Shown: positions 16,815-26,485, numbered from the stretch's first letter. The stretch: DNA of 64,000 nucleotides from Flavobacterium sp. J27 (GCF_004303025.1 NZ_PJQW01000002.1:250361-314360), one strand, 5' to 3'. Numbers and translations: made by a program. The notes: a model not told the origin generated them from the letters alone.

Positions 16815-17759
16815 ATGAAGCAGTATTACTTATTTTTAATTTTCTTGCTATTTAACTACAATTTTTATTCACAAAACACTTACATACCAGATAATGGTTT
16901 TGAGCAGTTGTTAATTGATCTTTCGGTTGATTTTGGCCCATTGGACAACTATGTTCCAACGGCAAATATAGCTGGATTAGAAGATTTGTATATTGTTAGT
17001 AATTACAATATTTCTGACTTAACTGGATTAGAGGATTTTGCATCAATCGAAGCACTTTATATTAATAACAATCCAATTACAACCATAGATTTAAGTGGTA
17101 ATCCAATTTTATATGATGTAAGTTTAACCAATTTGAATTTAACTTCTATTAATCTTTCTAATAATTCTATTTTAGGTTTTTTAGATTTAACGAATAATTC
17201 GCTTACAAATTTAGATTTAAGTAGTTTGACTAATTTGCAATATTTAAATTTAGAAGGAAATTCAATAACAGATTTAGACTTAAGTTCAAAAACAAGTTTA
17301 ACTACTTTAAATGTAAAAAATAATTCCTTGATAAGTTTAAATGTAAAAAGTGGTAACAATATCATTTTAACAACTTTTGATGCTTCAAATAATCCTTCTT
17401 TGACATGTATTGAAGTAGACAATGACAGTAATGCAACTGCTGGTGTTGGAAATTATGCATCTTGGATAAAAGATGCAACGGCGAGTTATTCGGTTAATTG
17501 TAATCCTTTAAGTATTCCTAATCAAAGTTTAGAAATAAGTTATTTTTATCCAAATCCAATTGGTTCCAATGAAATCCTAAATTTTAAAAACATAAATAAT
17601 GATTTTACTTTTTCTATTTATGATTATGCTGGGAAATTAATTGATAAAAAGAGTATTTCTACTGATTCTTATCAATTAGGCAATTTAGCTAAAGGAGTTT
17701 ATATTATTCAGATTCAAACTGATTCGGAACTATTCACAAATAAATTATTGGTAAAATAA
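16815..17759 (+). CDS. Secreted leucine-rich-repeat protein with T9SS sorting domain
   Basis: 314 residues. A signal peptide (to about residue 20) is followed by IPDNGFEQLLIDL, the typical cap of flavobacterial LRR proteins. Repeats of about 21 residues follow, of the type LTNLDLSSLTNLQYLNLEGNS (about residues 55-185). A capping CIEVDN/W segment comes next, then the T9SS C-terminal domain from about residue 240 (YFYPNPIGSNEIL, LAKGVYIIQI). It is exported to the surface, with a probable role in protein-protein or glycan contact. The ligand is unknown. It stands alone, with a terminator shared with msrB. Confidence 0.88.
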   Translation: MKQYYLFLIFLLFNYNFYSQNTYIPDNGFEQLLIDLSVDFGPLDNYVPTANIAGLEDLYIVSNYNISDLTGLEDFASIEALYINNNPITTIDLSGNPILYDVSLTNLNLTSINLSNNSILGFLDLTNNSLTNLDLSSLTNLQYLNLEGNSITDLDLSSKTSLTTLNVKNNSLISLNVKSGNNIILTTFDASNNPSLTCIEVDNDSNATAGVGNYASWIKDATASYSVNCNPLSIPNQSLEISYFYPNPIGSNEILNFKNINNDFTFSIYDYAGKLIDKKSISTDSYQLGNLAKGVYIIQIQTDSELFTNKLLVK

Positions 17760-17832
17760 GCTAAAATGATCAATAAATGAATGTTAATAGTAATAATATA
17801 TTATGAACTATAATATACATTATGTAAAATAG

Positions 17833-17865
17833 AAAAATACAAGCAAAACATTTGCCTGTATTTTT
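17833..17865. terminator. Bidirectional terminator between the LRR gene and msrB
   Basis: AAAAATACAAGCAAA (17833-17847) pairs with TTTGCCTGTATTTTT (17851-17865) apart from one A-C mismatch. It is flanked by A- and T-runs and touches the msrB stop codon. Confidence 0.7.
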
Positions 17866-18365
17866 TACTTAGATTCTATGAATTTTAAAGCAGCAGAATT
17901 AATACAATATCTTAACCCTGTTGGTTTTGGTCCATCATTAAAAACATGACCCAAATGCAAACCAGTACTTTTTTCCACCACTTCTTCACGAACCATTCCG
18001 TGGCTATTGTCTCTAATCCATTCGACAGCATCTTCTGAAATTGGTTTTGTAAATGATGGCCAACCCGAACCTGAATCATATTTGTCGTCAGAACTAAATA
18101 ATGGTTTTCCTGTTGCGGCACTCACATAAATACCTTTTTTATGATTATTATGATAAGCATTATTAAATGCTGGTTCTGTACCACGTTCAACCATTACATA
18201 ATATGTATTTGGAGCTAATTTCTCTTTCCATTTCTTTTTTACAGATGCTTCTTTGCTTGCCGTATTCCTCTTTTTTGTTTCTTTTTTTTCTTGACATGAA
18301 ATTTGTGAGATACTCAAAAAACTAAGTATAAAAAATACGCATAGATTATATTTTATCTTTTTCAT
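17865..18365 (-). CDS. msrB: Peptide-methionine (R)-S-oxide reductase MsrB, exported lipoprotein type
   Basis: Reduces the R epimer of methionine sulfoxide in oxidised proteins. The N-terminus ([17 protein letters not shown]) is a lipoprotein signal with Cys about residue 25, so it should work in the periplasm. Family motifs [18 protein letters not shown] and the catalytic RYCINSAAL are present. The two CxxC pairs that bind zinc in many MsrB proteins are absent (SAATGKPLF replaces the first), so this is a zinc-free form. It sits 6 bases downstream of msrA. Confidence 0.94.
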   Translation of the reverse strand: MKKIKYNLCVFFILSFLSISQISCQEKKETKKRNTASKEASVKKKWKEKLAPNTYYVMVERGTEPAFNNAYHNNHKKGIYVSAATGKPLFSSDDKYDSGSGWPSFTKPISEDAVEWIRDNSHGMVREEVVEKSTGLHLGHVFNDGPKPTGLRYCINSAALKFIESK

Positions 18366-18371
18366 TTTAAA

Positions 18372-19052
18372 TTATTTTAAATAGTTAGAAAATTTATTTT
18401 TGAATCGATTGATTCTAGGTACTGATACATTTTGTATATACGAATTATTGGGATGTAAAGATTCATAATTTTGATGATAGTCTTCCGCAGGATAAAATTT
18501 AGTGAATTTTTTTATTTCTGTAGTAATTTTATTTTTAAAAGAATGCTCTTTTTCTAAGGTGTCTATATATTTCTGAATCATTTCTTTTTCCGCATCATTT
18601 TTGTAAAAAGCAATAGAGCGATATTGTGTACCAATATCTGGACCTTGTTGATTTAAAGTAGTTGGATCATGAGAACCAAAGAAAATGATGACTAAATCTC
18701 GAAACGAAATTACTTTTGGATCATAATAAATTTTTACCGCTTCAGCATAGTCTGTTGTACCACTACTCACCTTTTCATAATTGGGATTAGATTGTGTACC
18801 ACCACTATATCCAGAAACAACTTCATGTACGCCTTTTACACTTTCAAAAATAGCTTCCACACACCAAAAACAACCTGCTGCAAAATAGGCCGTTGCATAT
18901 TGATCTAGATTTTGATCTTCTTTTGTTATTTTAGATTCTAAGACATTTGGTAGTTCTTGCGTGTTTTCTAAATTCTTTTTTGAGTTTTTAGATTCGCAAT
19001 TTAAAGTTATCAAACTAATCAGAATCAAACTTATTGTTTTTATATTTTTCAT
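18372..19052 (-). CDS. msrA: Peptide-methionine (S)-S-oxide reductase MsrA, exported lipoprotein type
   Basis: Reduces the S epimer of methionine sulfoxide. The catalytic motif is AAGCFWCVEAIFESVKG, followed by VVSGYSGG, DYAEAVKIYYDP, and HDPTTLNQQGPDIGTQYRS. The start is placed at MKNIKTISLILISLITLNCES, a lipoprotein signal, giving 226 residues. A longer in-frame ATG at 19106 lies upstream of the likely -7 box and is rejected. With msrB it forms a two-gene unit for repair of oxidised envelope proteins. Confidence 0.93.
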   Translation of the reverse strand: MKNIKTISLILISLITLNCESKNSKKNLENTQELPNVLESKITKEDQNLDQYATAYFAAGCFWCVEAIFESVKGVHEVVSGYSGGTQSNPNYEKVSSGTTDYAEAVKIYYDPKVISFRDLVIIFFGSHDPTTLNQQGPDIGTQYRSIAFYKNDAEKEMIQKYIDTLEKEHSFKNKITTEIKKFTKFYPAEDYHQNYESLHPNNSYIQNVSVPRINRFKNKFSNYLK

Positions 19053-19078
19053 TTTCACTACTAATTTTATTGGTATTA

Positions 19079-19106
19079 CAAAATTACTAATGATATAAAG
19101 GAACAA
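19079..19106 (-). promoter_or_regulatory. Promoter of msrA-msrB
   Basis: On the - strand TTG (19104-19106) and TAATTTTG (19079-19086) are 17 bases apart; the -7 box is 26 bases before the chosen ATG. This also decides the msrA start. Confidence 0.5.
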
Positions 19107-19207
19107 ATGTTAACTATCTTACATTTGCTGTTAAAAATCTATTAATTTTTGAAAGAACTTAGCTTATTTGAGAGTAAAATTTTAGAAACCTGGATTTTAT
19201 AAAAAAT

Positions 19208-19236
19208 GTAACCCGATAGTTTGTTTATCGGGTTAC
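19208..19236 (-). terminator. Terminator of the PL9 gene
   Basis: GTAACCCGATA (19208-19218) and TATCGGGTTAC (19226-19236) form an 11-pair stem. On the - strand it is followed by ATTTTTTAT. Confidence 0.85.
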
Positions 19237-19244
19237 TCATTTAC

Positions 19245-21383
19245 TTATTCTTTAATAAATGGTTTGGTGTAGGAACCATTATTGCTATTTATTTTGAGAA
19301 TATAGACTCCTGATTTTAAATGACTAATATCTACTCTACTTTGATCGTTTTGAATAATTGTTTTTAAAATTTCTTTTCCTTCTAAATTTATTACCGTAAT
19401 AGTTCCGTTTACATATTGAGTTGGAAGATTTATTTGTAATTCATCTTGCGCTGGATTGGGATACACTACAATATCAGTTTCATTGTTACTCTCTTTTTCT
19501 GTTTCATAACTCATACGATTGGAATTAAAAATTGAACTTATATAATATAGATTGGCTACATTATCCTTCGTTATAGTATGAGAACCACTTGATATACTTA
19601 TAGTTGCAATTCCTGAACTAGCTGCATAAGAAACATTATCGACTTTTATATTCCCAGTAAAATTACTGTCAAATACTAAGGTTAATGTTGCTGAAGTTGT
19701 TGTGCTAAAAGCAATAGAAGTACTGGATTCAATTTTCAATCTTCGTGTTAAGTTGAGTCCGTTATAATTTACAGAACCATCAGTTGCATTCATATTTCCT
19801 GAAATACTATAAAAAGAACTATTTTTTTCTGACACAGTAAAATTATGAATTTGATTGCTTGTTGAACCACCTCCATTGGAACCAGCTGGAGTTGCAGAAG
19901 CAGCATTTGAATTAATACTTCCATTGGCTTTTATCCAATAATAATAGGTAGTTCCATTTGTTACATTGCTATCAGTGTAATTTCTTGTAGTTGTTGGAAC
20001 TTGAGCTATACGCACTCTTCCACTTGGATTAGAATCGGTATCTCTATATACTTCTAAACCAGTTACTGTAAGATTTGAAATACTCCAATTTAAATTTACT
20101 GAACCATTTGTTCCTGTAGCCGTTACTATAATTTCGACTGTACCTCCTCCTCCATTTGTTGTTCCGGATTCAATAGCACCTAAATCGGGTTTTGAACCTG
20201 AATAAATAATTCCTGTAGAAGTGACACCCACATCAATTAAATCGCTATTTGTATTTAAATTAAGAAAACCATTTCCTGTAGGATTTGCATTGGCTCCCAT
20301 AGTTAAAGTTACAAAATCAGAACTAGTTACGGTAAAACCACCTGTTGCTCCAACAAAAGAATTTGGAGCAGTGCTATTGCCTCTAATACGGTCATTGGTT
20401 CCATTATCAAAAGAAAGATTATTTTTAAAAACATGACTTGCACCGTCTCTAGTATGCCAATTATATCCATCGTTGTTGTAGGATGTATTATTTGTAAATT
20501 CTATAGCCCCAATATTTCCATTGTCGGTAAAACCATGTTTTCCATTGTTAAATGCAATACATCTTCTTACAATATGATTAATTTGGTGCGCAGATGAGCC
20601 TAATTTATACCCATTTTTATCACCTCCACCAGAAGTGCCACCACTAGTAAGAGTACCATTATGATGCGCAATACAACCTTCTAAAACAATCACACCAATT
20701 GGTCCAGTATCACTTTTCGTATATAAATCCCAGCCATCGTCTATATTATGATGTGCCACACAATTTCTAAAGATATTTCCAGTGCCACAAGTTAATTTTG
20801 CTGCAAATCCGTCTGCATTTTCATTTCCACTATCTTTGTTGTCATACGATTCACAACCTAATATTAAATTATTTGTTGGCCATTGACTAATACTACTTGC
20901 GTTAGTACTGTATCTACTTAATTGAAGACCTGTATCTTTATTATTTCTAAAAATGCAATTTTCAATGGTATTATTATTTCCAGATAAAAGCATTCCATTA
21001 TCTCCGGCACCTTGAATGATAATGCCTTTCCAATGCCAATAATCCCCATCTAAAACAATACCTCTATTAGAAGAGCCTTCACTCATATTAAAATTTAAAA
21101 TGGGAACTTCATTTCCATAGGCAAAAATGTTGATGTTTGCACTTGAAGAACCATTTTTAGTAATCACTATAGTGCTGCTGTAATTGTGAGTACCTCCTCT
21201 AACATAAATTGTATCACCTGATGATACTTGATTGATTGCTTTGGTTAGAGTTTTGAAAGGATTACTAGTTGAAGTTCCTGAATTTGAGTCGTTTCCATTT
21301 GTAGCAACATAATAATTTGTTGCCCATGACGATGCGATACTTATATTGAATAATATAAGCATCAAAAAGATGTTTTTTTTCAT
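19245..21383 (-). CDS. Secreted pectate lyase family 9 (PL9) with Fn3-like, binding-module and T9SS domains
   Basis: 712 residues. The signal peptide is followed by YYVATNGNDSNSGTSTSNPF, the start of a right-handed beta-helix. ADGFAAKLTCGTGNIFRN (about 190-207) and HHNIDDGWDLYTK (about 211-223) carry the lysine and calcium-binding Asp cluster of PL9 polygalacturonate lyases such as Pel9A. After the helix come an Fn3-like domain (about 415-505) and a beta-rich module (about 508-620) that resembles modules in the CE8 protein at 30693. The T9SS sorting domain (VYPNPAQDELQI onward) closes it. It is a single-gene unit with its own operator at 21537. It cleaves polygalacturonate outside the cell by beta-elimination. 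Confidence 0.9.
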   Translation of the reverse strand: MKKNIFLMLILFNISIASSWATNYYVATNGNDSNSGTSTSNPFKTLTKAINQVSSGDTIYVRGGTHNYSSTIVITKNGSSSANINIFAYGNEVPILNFNMSEGSSNRGIVLDGDYWHWKGIIIQGAGDNGMLLSGNNNTIENCIFRNNKDTGLQLSRYSTNASSISQWPTNNLILGCESYDNKDSGNENADGFAAKLTCGTGNIFRNCVAHHNIDDGWDLYTKSDTGPIGVIVLEGCIAHHNGTLTSGGTSGGGDKNGYKLGSSAHQINHIVRRCIAFNNGKHGFTDNGNIGAIEFTNNTSYNNDGYNWHTRDGASHVFKNNLSFDNGTNDRIRGNSTAPNSFVGATGGFTVTSSDFVTLTMGANANPTGNGFLNLNTNSDLIDVGVTSTGIIYSGSKPDLGAIESGTTNGGGGTVEIIVTATGTNGSVNLNWSISNLTVTGLEVYRDTDSNPSGRVRIAQVPTTTRNYTDSNVTNGTTYYYWIKANGSINSNAASATPAGSNGGGSTSNQIHNFTVSEKNSSFYSISGNMNATDGSVNYNGLNLTRRLKIESSTSIAFSTTTSATLTLVFDSNFTGNIKVDNVSYAASSGIATISISSGSHTITKDNVANLYYISSIFNSNRMSYETEKESNNETDIVVYPNPAQDELQINLPTQYVNGTITVINLEGKEILKTIIQNDQSRVDISHLKSGVYILKINSNNGSYTKPFIKE

Positions 21384-21536
21384 GATTTCTGTTTGTTTGA
21401 ATTTTTAATTACTGTTTTTACCTAAAAATTGGATTAACTTCAAGGTATTCTGCTTCTTGCTTTGCAATTTTGAATTTGGTTCATAACCTTTGATTTAAAG
21501 TTTAAATTATAAGGTTAATAGGCAGTAATTTATTTT

Positions 21537-21550
21537 CGTAATCGATTACA
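21537..21550 (-). promoter_or_regulatory. LacI-type operator at the PL9 promoter
   Basis: CGTAATCGATTACA differs from the perfect palindrome CGTAATCGATTACG by one base. On the - strand a -7-like TAAAATTG runs straight into it, overlapping by two bases. It lies 154 bases before the PL9 start codon, which predicts a long leader. Confidence 0.7.
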
Positions 21551-21577
21551 ATTTTATCTAAATTTTTTTAAGATTCT

Positions 21578-22489
21578 TTAAAAATTATGCATTTCCATCC
21601 AAATAATACAAGTATTGAACCAATTGGAATTGCTTCTTGTATTTCCCAATCCAAAACCATGTCCACCAACATCATAAAGGTGCATTTCAGTTTTAATCCC
21701 ATTCCTATTTAAGGCATAATAGTAATTCAAACTGTTTTCTATTGTTACAGATGCATCGTCAACACTATGAATTATAAAAGTTATAGGAGTTTGAGTTGTT
21801 ACATTTTTATCTAAGGAATATTTTAGAATATTTTCTTTTTTTGGATGCATCCCTAAAAGATTTTTTTGAGACCCCAAATGTGTTATTTCATTTTCCATAG
21901 AGATTACAGGATAAATTAGAATTGAAAAATTAGGCTTAGCACTTAGATTTTCATTAGAATCTGTAAGTTTTTCATCATAATAATTGCATAAGGTAGCCGC
22001 TAAATGTCCTCCAGCTGAAAAACCGATTACGCCAATTTTATCAGTATTAATATTTAATTTTTTTGCTTCTCTACGCATGTAACGCATGGCTTCTTGTGCA
22101 TCTTGTAAAGGTCCAATTGTTTTATCAGGCATAATACTATCCGATGGCAATCGATATTTTAAAACGACAGCAGTAATTCCATTTTTTTGAAATGCTGTTG
22201 CTACTTTATACCCTTCTTTATCCATACTTAAATGCGCGTAGCCACCACCAGGACAGATAAGAACGGCTGTTCCATTTGGTTTTTTAGGTTTAAAGATGGT
22301 TAATGTGGGTACTGAAACTTGGCTAACACGAACTAATACTGAATCTTTATAGGTTTTGATTTCAGTATACCTGTTATTTTCAATACAATTAGGAATATCC
22401 ATTTTCCATAAGTTTACTTCATACGATTGCGCATATACATTAGTCATTAGTATACAAAGGAAAAGAGCTATTTTATACCCAATTCTCAT
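21578..22489 (-). CDS. Secreted alpha/beta hydrolase, probable acetylesterase
   Basis: 303 residues with an N-terminal signal peptide (IALFLCILMTNVYAQ). The fold markers are the oxyanion motif CPGGGYAHLSMDKEG, the nucleophile elbow VIGFSAGGHLAA, an Asp in IHSVDDASV, and the catalytic His in YDVGGHGFGLG. This matches the BD-FAE/Axe-like esterases often found in pectin and xylan loci. It overlaps the CE12 gene by four bases and is last in a seven-gene operon. Removal of acetyl groups from pectin is the likely job; the exact substrate is not proven. Confidence 0.82.
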   Translation of the reverse strand: MRIGYKIALFLCILMTNVYAQSYEVNLWKMDIPNCIENNRYTEIKTYKDSVLVRVSQVSVPTLTIFKPKKPNGTAVLICPGGGYAHLSMDKEGYKVATAFQKNGITAVVLKYRLPSDSIMPDKTIGPLQDAQEAMRYMRREAKKLNINTDKIGVIGFSAGGHLAATLCNYYDEKLTDSNENLSAKPNFSILIYPVISMENEITHLGSQKNLLGMHPKKENILKYSLDKNVTTQTPITFIIHSVDDASVTIENSLNYYYALNRNGIKTEMHLYDVGGHGFGLGNTRSNSNWFNTCIIWMEMHNF

Positions 22490-23247
22490 TCGTTAAGTTT
22501 ACTATATTTTTTTAATGAAGGTACTTTTTTTGACAGTTCTTTTACGGCTAAATTAGCTACTTCATTGGCTCCTAACTTAGACAGATGTGTATTATCTTCA
22601 ATACCGTCAGGAAAATATTCATTTTCACCTTTTTTGAAATGTAGATGCAATTTTTTAGACTCTTCAACACCATAGGTTATCTCTAATTGCTCTGTTTCAT
22701 ATTGTAAATCGATAAAAGGAACATTCATTTCTTGAGCAACCAAACGAGTAATCAAGGTGTAATTACCATGAGAATCTAATAAAACTCCTTCTTCATTGAA
22801 TTTTCTTCGAGCTATAGATGAAAACAAAACAGGAATTGCTCCTTTTGCTCTTGTTTCTTCTACATAACGCATTAAATTATAACGATAGGAAGTTTGTGGA
22901 TTGGTATATCTTTTTGGATCTGTATCTTTTGAATCGTTATGGCCAAATTGTATGAATACATAATCTCCCTTCTGTAAAGAATCTAAAACCGCTTTCCAAT
23001 GTTTTAAATCTCTAAAACTTTTTGAGCTTCTTCCATTTACAGCATGATTTTTTATAATCACATTTTCAGTAAAAAAAATAGGTAAGACTTGTCCCCAACC
23101 GTGCTCTGGATTGCTATTTGGATTTTTTTTATTGGCCATAGTAGAATCACCAATCATATAAATAGTTATGGATTGGGTATCATTCGTTTTTAAAGTTGAA
23201 CAACTCCAAAAAAATAGTATTATAATTATTAAATTACTCAGTTTCAT
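22486..23247 (-). CDS. Rhamnogalacturonan acetylesterase, CE12 family (SGNH hydrolase)
   Basis: 253 residues, with a lipoprotein-like N-terminus (LIIIILFFWSCSTLK). The SGNH blocks are all present: block I MIGDSTMANK with the nucleophile Ser, block II Gly in NHAVNGRSSKSF, block III FGHNDSKD, and block V DNTHLSKLG with catalytic Asp and His. These fit CE12, whose members deacetylate rhamnogalacturonan. It is coupled to its neighbours, overlapping the upstream gene by 14 bases and the downstream one by 4. Its cellular site is probably the periplasm or outer membrane. Confidence 0.9.
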   Translation of the reverse strand: MKLSNLIIIILFFWSCSTLKTNDTQSITIYMIGDSTMANKKNPNSNPEHGWGQVLPIFFTENVIIKNHAVNGRSSKSFRDLKHWKAVLDSLQKGDYVFIQFGHNDSKDTDPKRYTNPQTSYRYNLMRYVEETRAKGAIPVLFSSIARRKFNEEGVLLDSHGNYTLITRLVAQEMNVPFIDLQYETEQLEITYGVEESKKLHLHFKKGENEYFPDGIEDNTHLSKLGANEVANLAVKELSKKVPSLKKYSKLNE

Positions 23248-25246
23248 ACCAATTGGATTGACTTTTATTACTTCCTAAAATATTTTGTAAACTATACTTT
23301 TTTATTTCTTTTTTAGTTAATTGATGCGACCAAGCCACTCTCTTTGAATAAATTGCACCAGTTCCTTTATTTTCAAATTCAGCATAAAAAGTGGTTTTCT
23401 CGGCTTCAGGTTTTGACCAATTGTGCCATCCTTCCGGAAGAATATGTTGGTCTAAAGTACATTGAATAAAAACAGTTTTAGCATAAATTCTCCAAGGTCT
23501 TCCTAAATACACTTGTGAAGTTGCACTTGATGCGGTTAGATGACAATTTTTAAAAACATAACCAAAGTTGGTATCCTTAGGTGTTGAAGCGGCAGTTATA
23601 TAGGAATCTTTTTTAGAATGAATCGTACAATTTTCAAAATAAGCAGTTGCACTGCCAAAAATAAAATCGGTTGTACCTTCTATATAACAATTTTTATAAT
23701 ATTGTTTACCAATGCCTGATGCATATAACGTATCTTGATTTCCTAAAATATTGCAGTTTTCTACCACTACTCTATTTGAAAAAACTGATAAGGCTACCGC
23801 TTGTCCTACATCGCCCGCAGTATTTTCTATAGTTAAGTTTTTTAAAACAATATCATTTGCTTCAACTAAAAGCGTATAGGTATAAAATGTACTATTTCTT
23901 CCTAAGCTAATTTTATTGAAATAATCATCAAATCGAACAATAGTTTTTTCTTTGTTTTCTCCAATTAAGTTGATATTCGTATTCCATTCGTGTATTTTTA
24001 CTTTTTCGTTGTAAATCCCCTCTTTAATAAAAACGGTAATTTTTTCATAAGGAAATGCCTTTGCGTTATTTATAGCTTCTTGAATTTTTGTATAATCACC
24101 ACTACCATCTTGGGAAACAACCATATAGTACTTATCTTCAGTTGGTGTTTTTATAGCAGTAATACCGTGCTTTTCTTTCCATTTAGGATATTTTTTCAGA
24201 ACTTTTTCAGGTGTGGTAATATACCAAGCATATCCATTTCTTCTTTCGGGACCAATTTCTGCTAAACTGTATTTTTTAATCCCATCTCGATCACAAAAGA
24301 AAGGTTTGTTATCGTCTAACTCCATAAATCTAGCCCAAAGAGGTTTTGCTTTTTCATCATGAATCAGCTTTTTATCAATTACCTTACCTTCATCATTATA
24401 AATTCGTTCTTCTCTTAGGTTATTTATTTGTACTTTTTCAAACCAAGCCACTGCAGCATGTATTGCTTGTATAATTTCTGGAGAAGGATTTTCTATAGCC
24501 ATTAGTAATAATACAATATTAGCAGATTCATGACCACTTAGTGAAGGTAATTCATACGTTCTAGCTTTAGCGGGTAAAAATGTTTTTTCATCGTGCTGGG
24601 CACACCAACTCGTTAAAACACCATTTTGTTTATATTGTGTTCTTAAAATACAATCAATTCCTTTATTGAAAGCAGTTTGCGCTTTTGAAACAATTACTTC
24701 ACTTGGTTTTATGGAATAATAGTCAGTTTTATCTTTAATTTCTTTTAAAAGAGAAAGAATATTAACCATAGAATCATCATTATACGTAATATGTGTATAA
24801 TAGCCTTTTTTTAAAGGATAAAACTGTGGCCAACCACCATTTTCATATTGGGCTTCTAAAAGATAGTTTATGCCCTTTAAAAAAGCTTCTTTATAACGAT
24901 CATCTGGAACATTTTCATACATTTTAGATAAAAACTCCATTTCTTGAATGGTTGCTCCATTATCTGTAGTAACTTCTTTTGTACTCGATTTTAAGGCACG
25001 TAATACATCTTTTTCATCCTCAGATAATTGCTGTTGCATCTGAATATTTTTGGGCCAACCCCCAATATTTCTTTGATATAAAAGCACATTTTCAGCTATT
25101 TCTTTTGCTTCAGTAGTACTAAACCAAGCCGATTCACTTTTATGAATAATATCTTTCCATGATTTATTTAAAACCTGACCACTTACTAGGGAAACAAAAA
25201 ATGCTAGTATAAAGGTTGCAATATGCTTTTGTTTATTATAATTCAT
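23234..25246 (-). CDS. Fusion of pectate lyase (PL10) and pectin methylesterase (CE8)
   Basis: 670 residues with a signal peptide. Residues about 20-345 are a PL10 pectate lyase: NIGGWPKNIQMQ, TTDNGATIQEM, YENGGWPQFYPLK, ITYNDDSMVN and ELPSLSGHES. Residues about 365-650 are a CE8 pectin methylesterase: VVSQDGSGDYTKIQEAI, LGNQDTLYASG, GTTDFIFGSATAYFENC (catalytic Asp residues) and LGRPWRIYAKT (Arg). One protein therefore demethylates pectin and cuts the product. No T9SS domain is present, so it is likely periplasmic. It follows GH105 by one base and overlaps CE12 by 14 bases. Confidence 0.92.
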   Translation of the reverse strand: MNYNKQKHIATFILAFFVSLVSGQVLNKSWKDIIHKSESAWFSTTEAKEIAENVLLYQRNIGGWPKNIQMQQQLSEDEKDVLRALKSSTKEVTTDNGATIQEMEFLSKMYENVPDDRYKEAFLKGINYLLEAQYENGGWPQFYPLKKGYYTHITYNDDSMVNILSLLKEIKDKTDYYSIKPSEVIVSKAQTAFNKGIDCILRTQYKQNGVLTSWCAQHDEKTFLPAKARTYELPSLSGHESANIVLLLMAIENPSPEIIQAIHAAVAWFEKVQINNLREERIYNDEGKVIDKKLIHDEKAKPLWARFMELDDNKPFFCDRDGIKKYSLAEIGPERRNGYAWYITTPEKVLKKYPKWKEKHGITAIKTPTEDKYYMVVSQDGSGDYTKIQEAINNAKAFPYEKITVFIKEGIYNEKVKIHEWNTNINLIGENKEKTIVRFDDYFNKISLGRNSTFYTYTLLVEANDIVLKNLTIENTAGDVGQAVALSVFSNRVVVENCNILGNQDTLYASGIGKQYYKNCYIEGTTDFIFGSATAYFENCTIHSKKDSYITAASTPKDTNFGYVFKNCHLTASSATSQVYLGRPWRIYAKTVFIQCTLDQHILPEGWHNWSKPEAEKTTFYAEFENKGTGAIYSKRVAWSHQLTKKEIKKYSLQNILGSNKSQSNWYETE

Positions 25247-25247
25247 T

Positions 25248-26483
25248 TTATCGATTTAATTCAATTGCTGCTAAAATAAAAGGTCCTGTTGCTTTAGGAT
25301 CGTTATCTTTCTTTTTTTCGTTAATATAATATTCGTAAGAGCCATCTCGATAAGGATTACCACCTAAACCTGCAACAGCACAAGCTTGTGTAATGATAAC
25401 GTTACCATTTTCAGAAATTTTTACTAATTTTTCAGTTAAACCATCAAAAGCTTTATTAGCCTTAGTTTTATATTCGATAGGTAAATAGCCTTTATTAGCT
25501 CCTTTAGCAAAAGCATACGCAAACATGGCAGAGCCAGATGCTTCTAAATAATTCCCTTCTTTATCTCCTAGATTCGTTACTTGATACCATAAACCTGAAG
25601 GATGTTGTTGTTTCGCTAAAGCTTTTGCTAATTGATTTAAGTATGCGATTAATTCTTTTCGTTTCGGGTGATTTTCAGGAAAATAATCCAAAGCATCAAC
25701 TAATGCCATTGCATACCAGCCTAGAGAACGTGACCAAAAATTGGGTGAAGTACCTGTTTCTTTATTTGCCCAGTCCATTTTTTTACTTTCATCCCAACCG
25801 TGGTACAATAAGCCTGTTTTGGAATCATATGCGTGTTTTTGAATGAGTTCGAATTGTTTTGCAACATCGTCTAAATTCGTTCCATTTTCAAACTTTGTTG
25901 TATAATGCGCATAAAAAGGTTCTGCCATAAATAAACCATCTAACCACATTTGAGAAGGATATCTTTTTTTATGCCAGAACCCCCCTTCTGTAGTTCTAGG
26001 ATGTTCTGATAATTGTTTCCTAAGAAGTTGCATGGCTTTCAAATACTTATCATCTTGAGTAGTATCATACAAATTGAATAAAATATTCCCCGCTTCAATC
26101 ATATCGATATTGAAGTTTTCATATTTGTAAGAAGCGATTACACCCGAACTATCGATTGTTGCATCCGCATAACCTTGAATGTAGTCATAATACTTTTTAT
26201 CTTTTGTTTTTTCATATAATTTTTCAAAAGAGGTTAATACTAAACCATGTACATAGTCCCATTTTGGTTCCTCTTTATCGTCAATTTGATAGGCTTTAGG
26301 ATGTTGCTCCATAAGGGTTAAAGCCATTCGTTCTGACCATTTTAAGGTGTCTGAAATAGTATATGTTTTATTTTCAGAATTAGTTAAAACGGTTTCTTTT
26401 TTTTCCGTTTTACATTGAAATAAAAGACATCCAATTGAAAATAAACCTATGATTTTGCTTATGTAGTTGAAATTATTTTTCAT
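25248..26483 (-). CDS. Unsaturated rhamnogalacturonyl/galacturonyl hydrolase, GH105
   Basis: 411 residues, with a lipoprotein signal (IGLFSIGCLLFQCKTE). The alpha/alpha-barrel motifs of YteR/YesR-type GH105 are present: QMWLDGLFMAEPFYAHY with the catalytic Asp, FWSRSLGWYAMALVDALDY and GSYEYYINEKKKDNDPKATG. It removes the unsaturated uronic acid left by the lyases from oligosaccharide ends, yielding the substrate of KdgF/KduI. It lies between DUF4861 (2 bases) and the PL10-CE8 gene (1 base) in the operon. It is likely periplasmic. Confidence 0.93.
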   Translation of the reverse strand: MKNNFNYISKIIGLFSIGCLLFQCKTEKKETVLTNSENKTYTISDTLKWSERMALTLMEQHPKAYQIDDKEEPKWDYVHGLVLTSFEKLYEKTKDKKYYDYIQGYADATIDSSGVIASYKYENFNIDMIEAGNILFNLYDTTQDDKYLKAMQLLRKQLSEHPRTTEGGFWHKKRYPSQMWLDGLFMAEPFYAHYTTKFENGTNLDDVAKQFELIQKHAYDSKTGLLYHGWDESKKMDWANKETGTSPNFWSRSLGWYAMALVDALDYFPENHPKRKELIAYLNQLAKALAKQQHPSGLWYQVTNLGDKEGNYLEASGSAMFAYAFAKGANKGYLPIEYKTKANKAFDGLTEKLVKISENGNVIITQACAVAGLGGNPYRDGSYEYYINEKKKDNDPKATGPFILAAIELNR

Positions 26484-26485
26484 TC

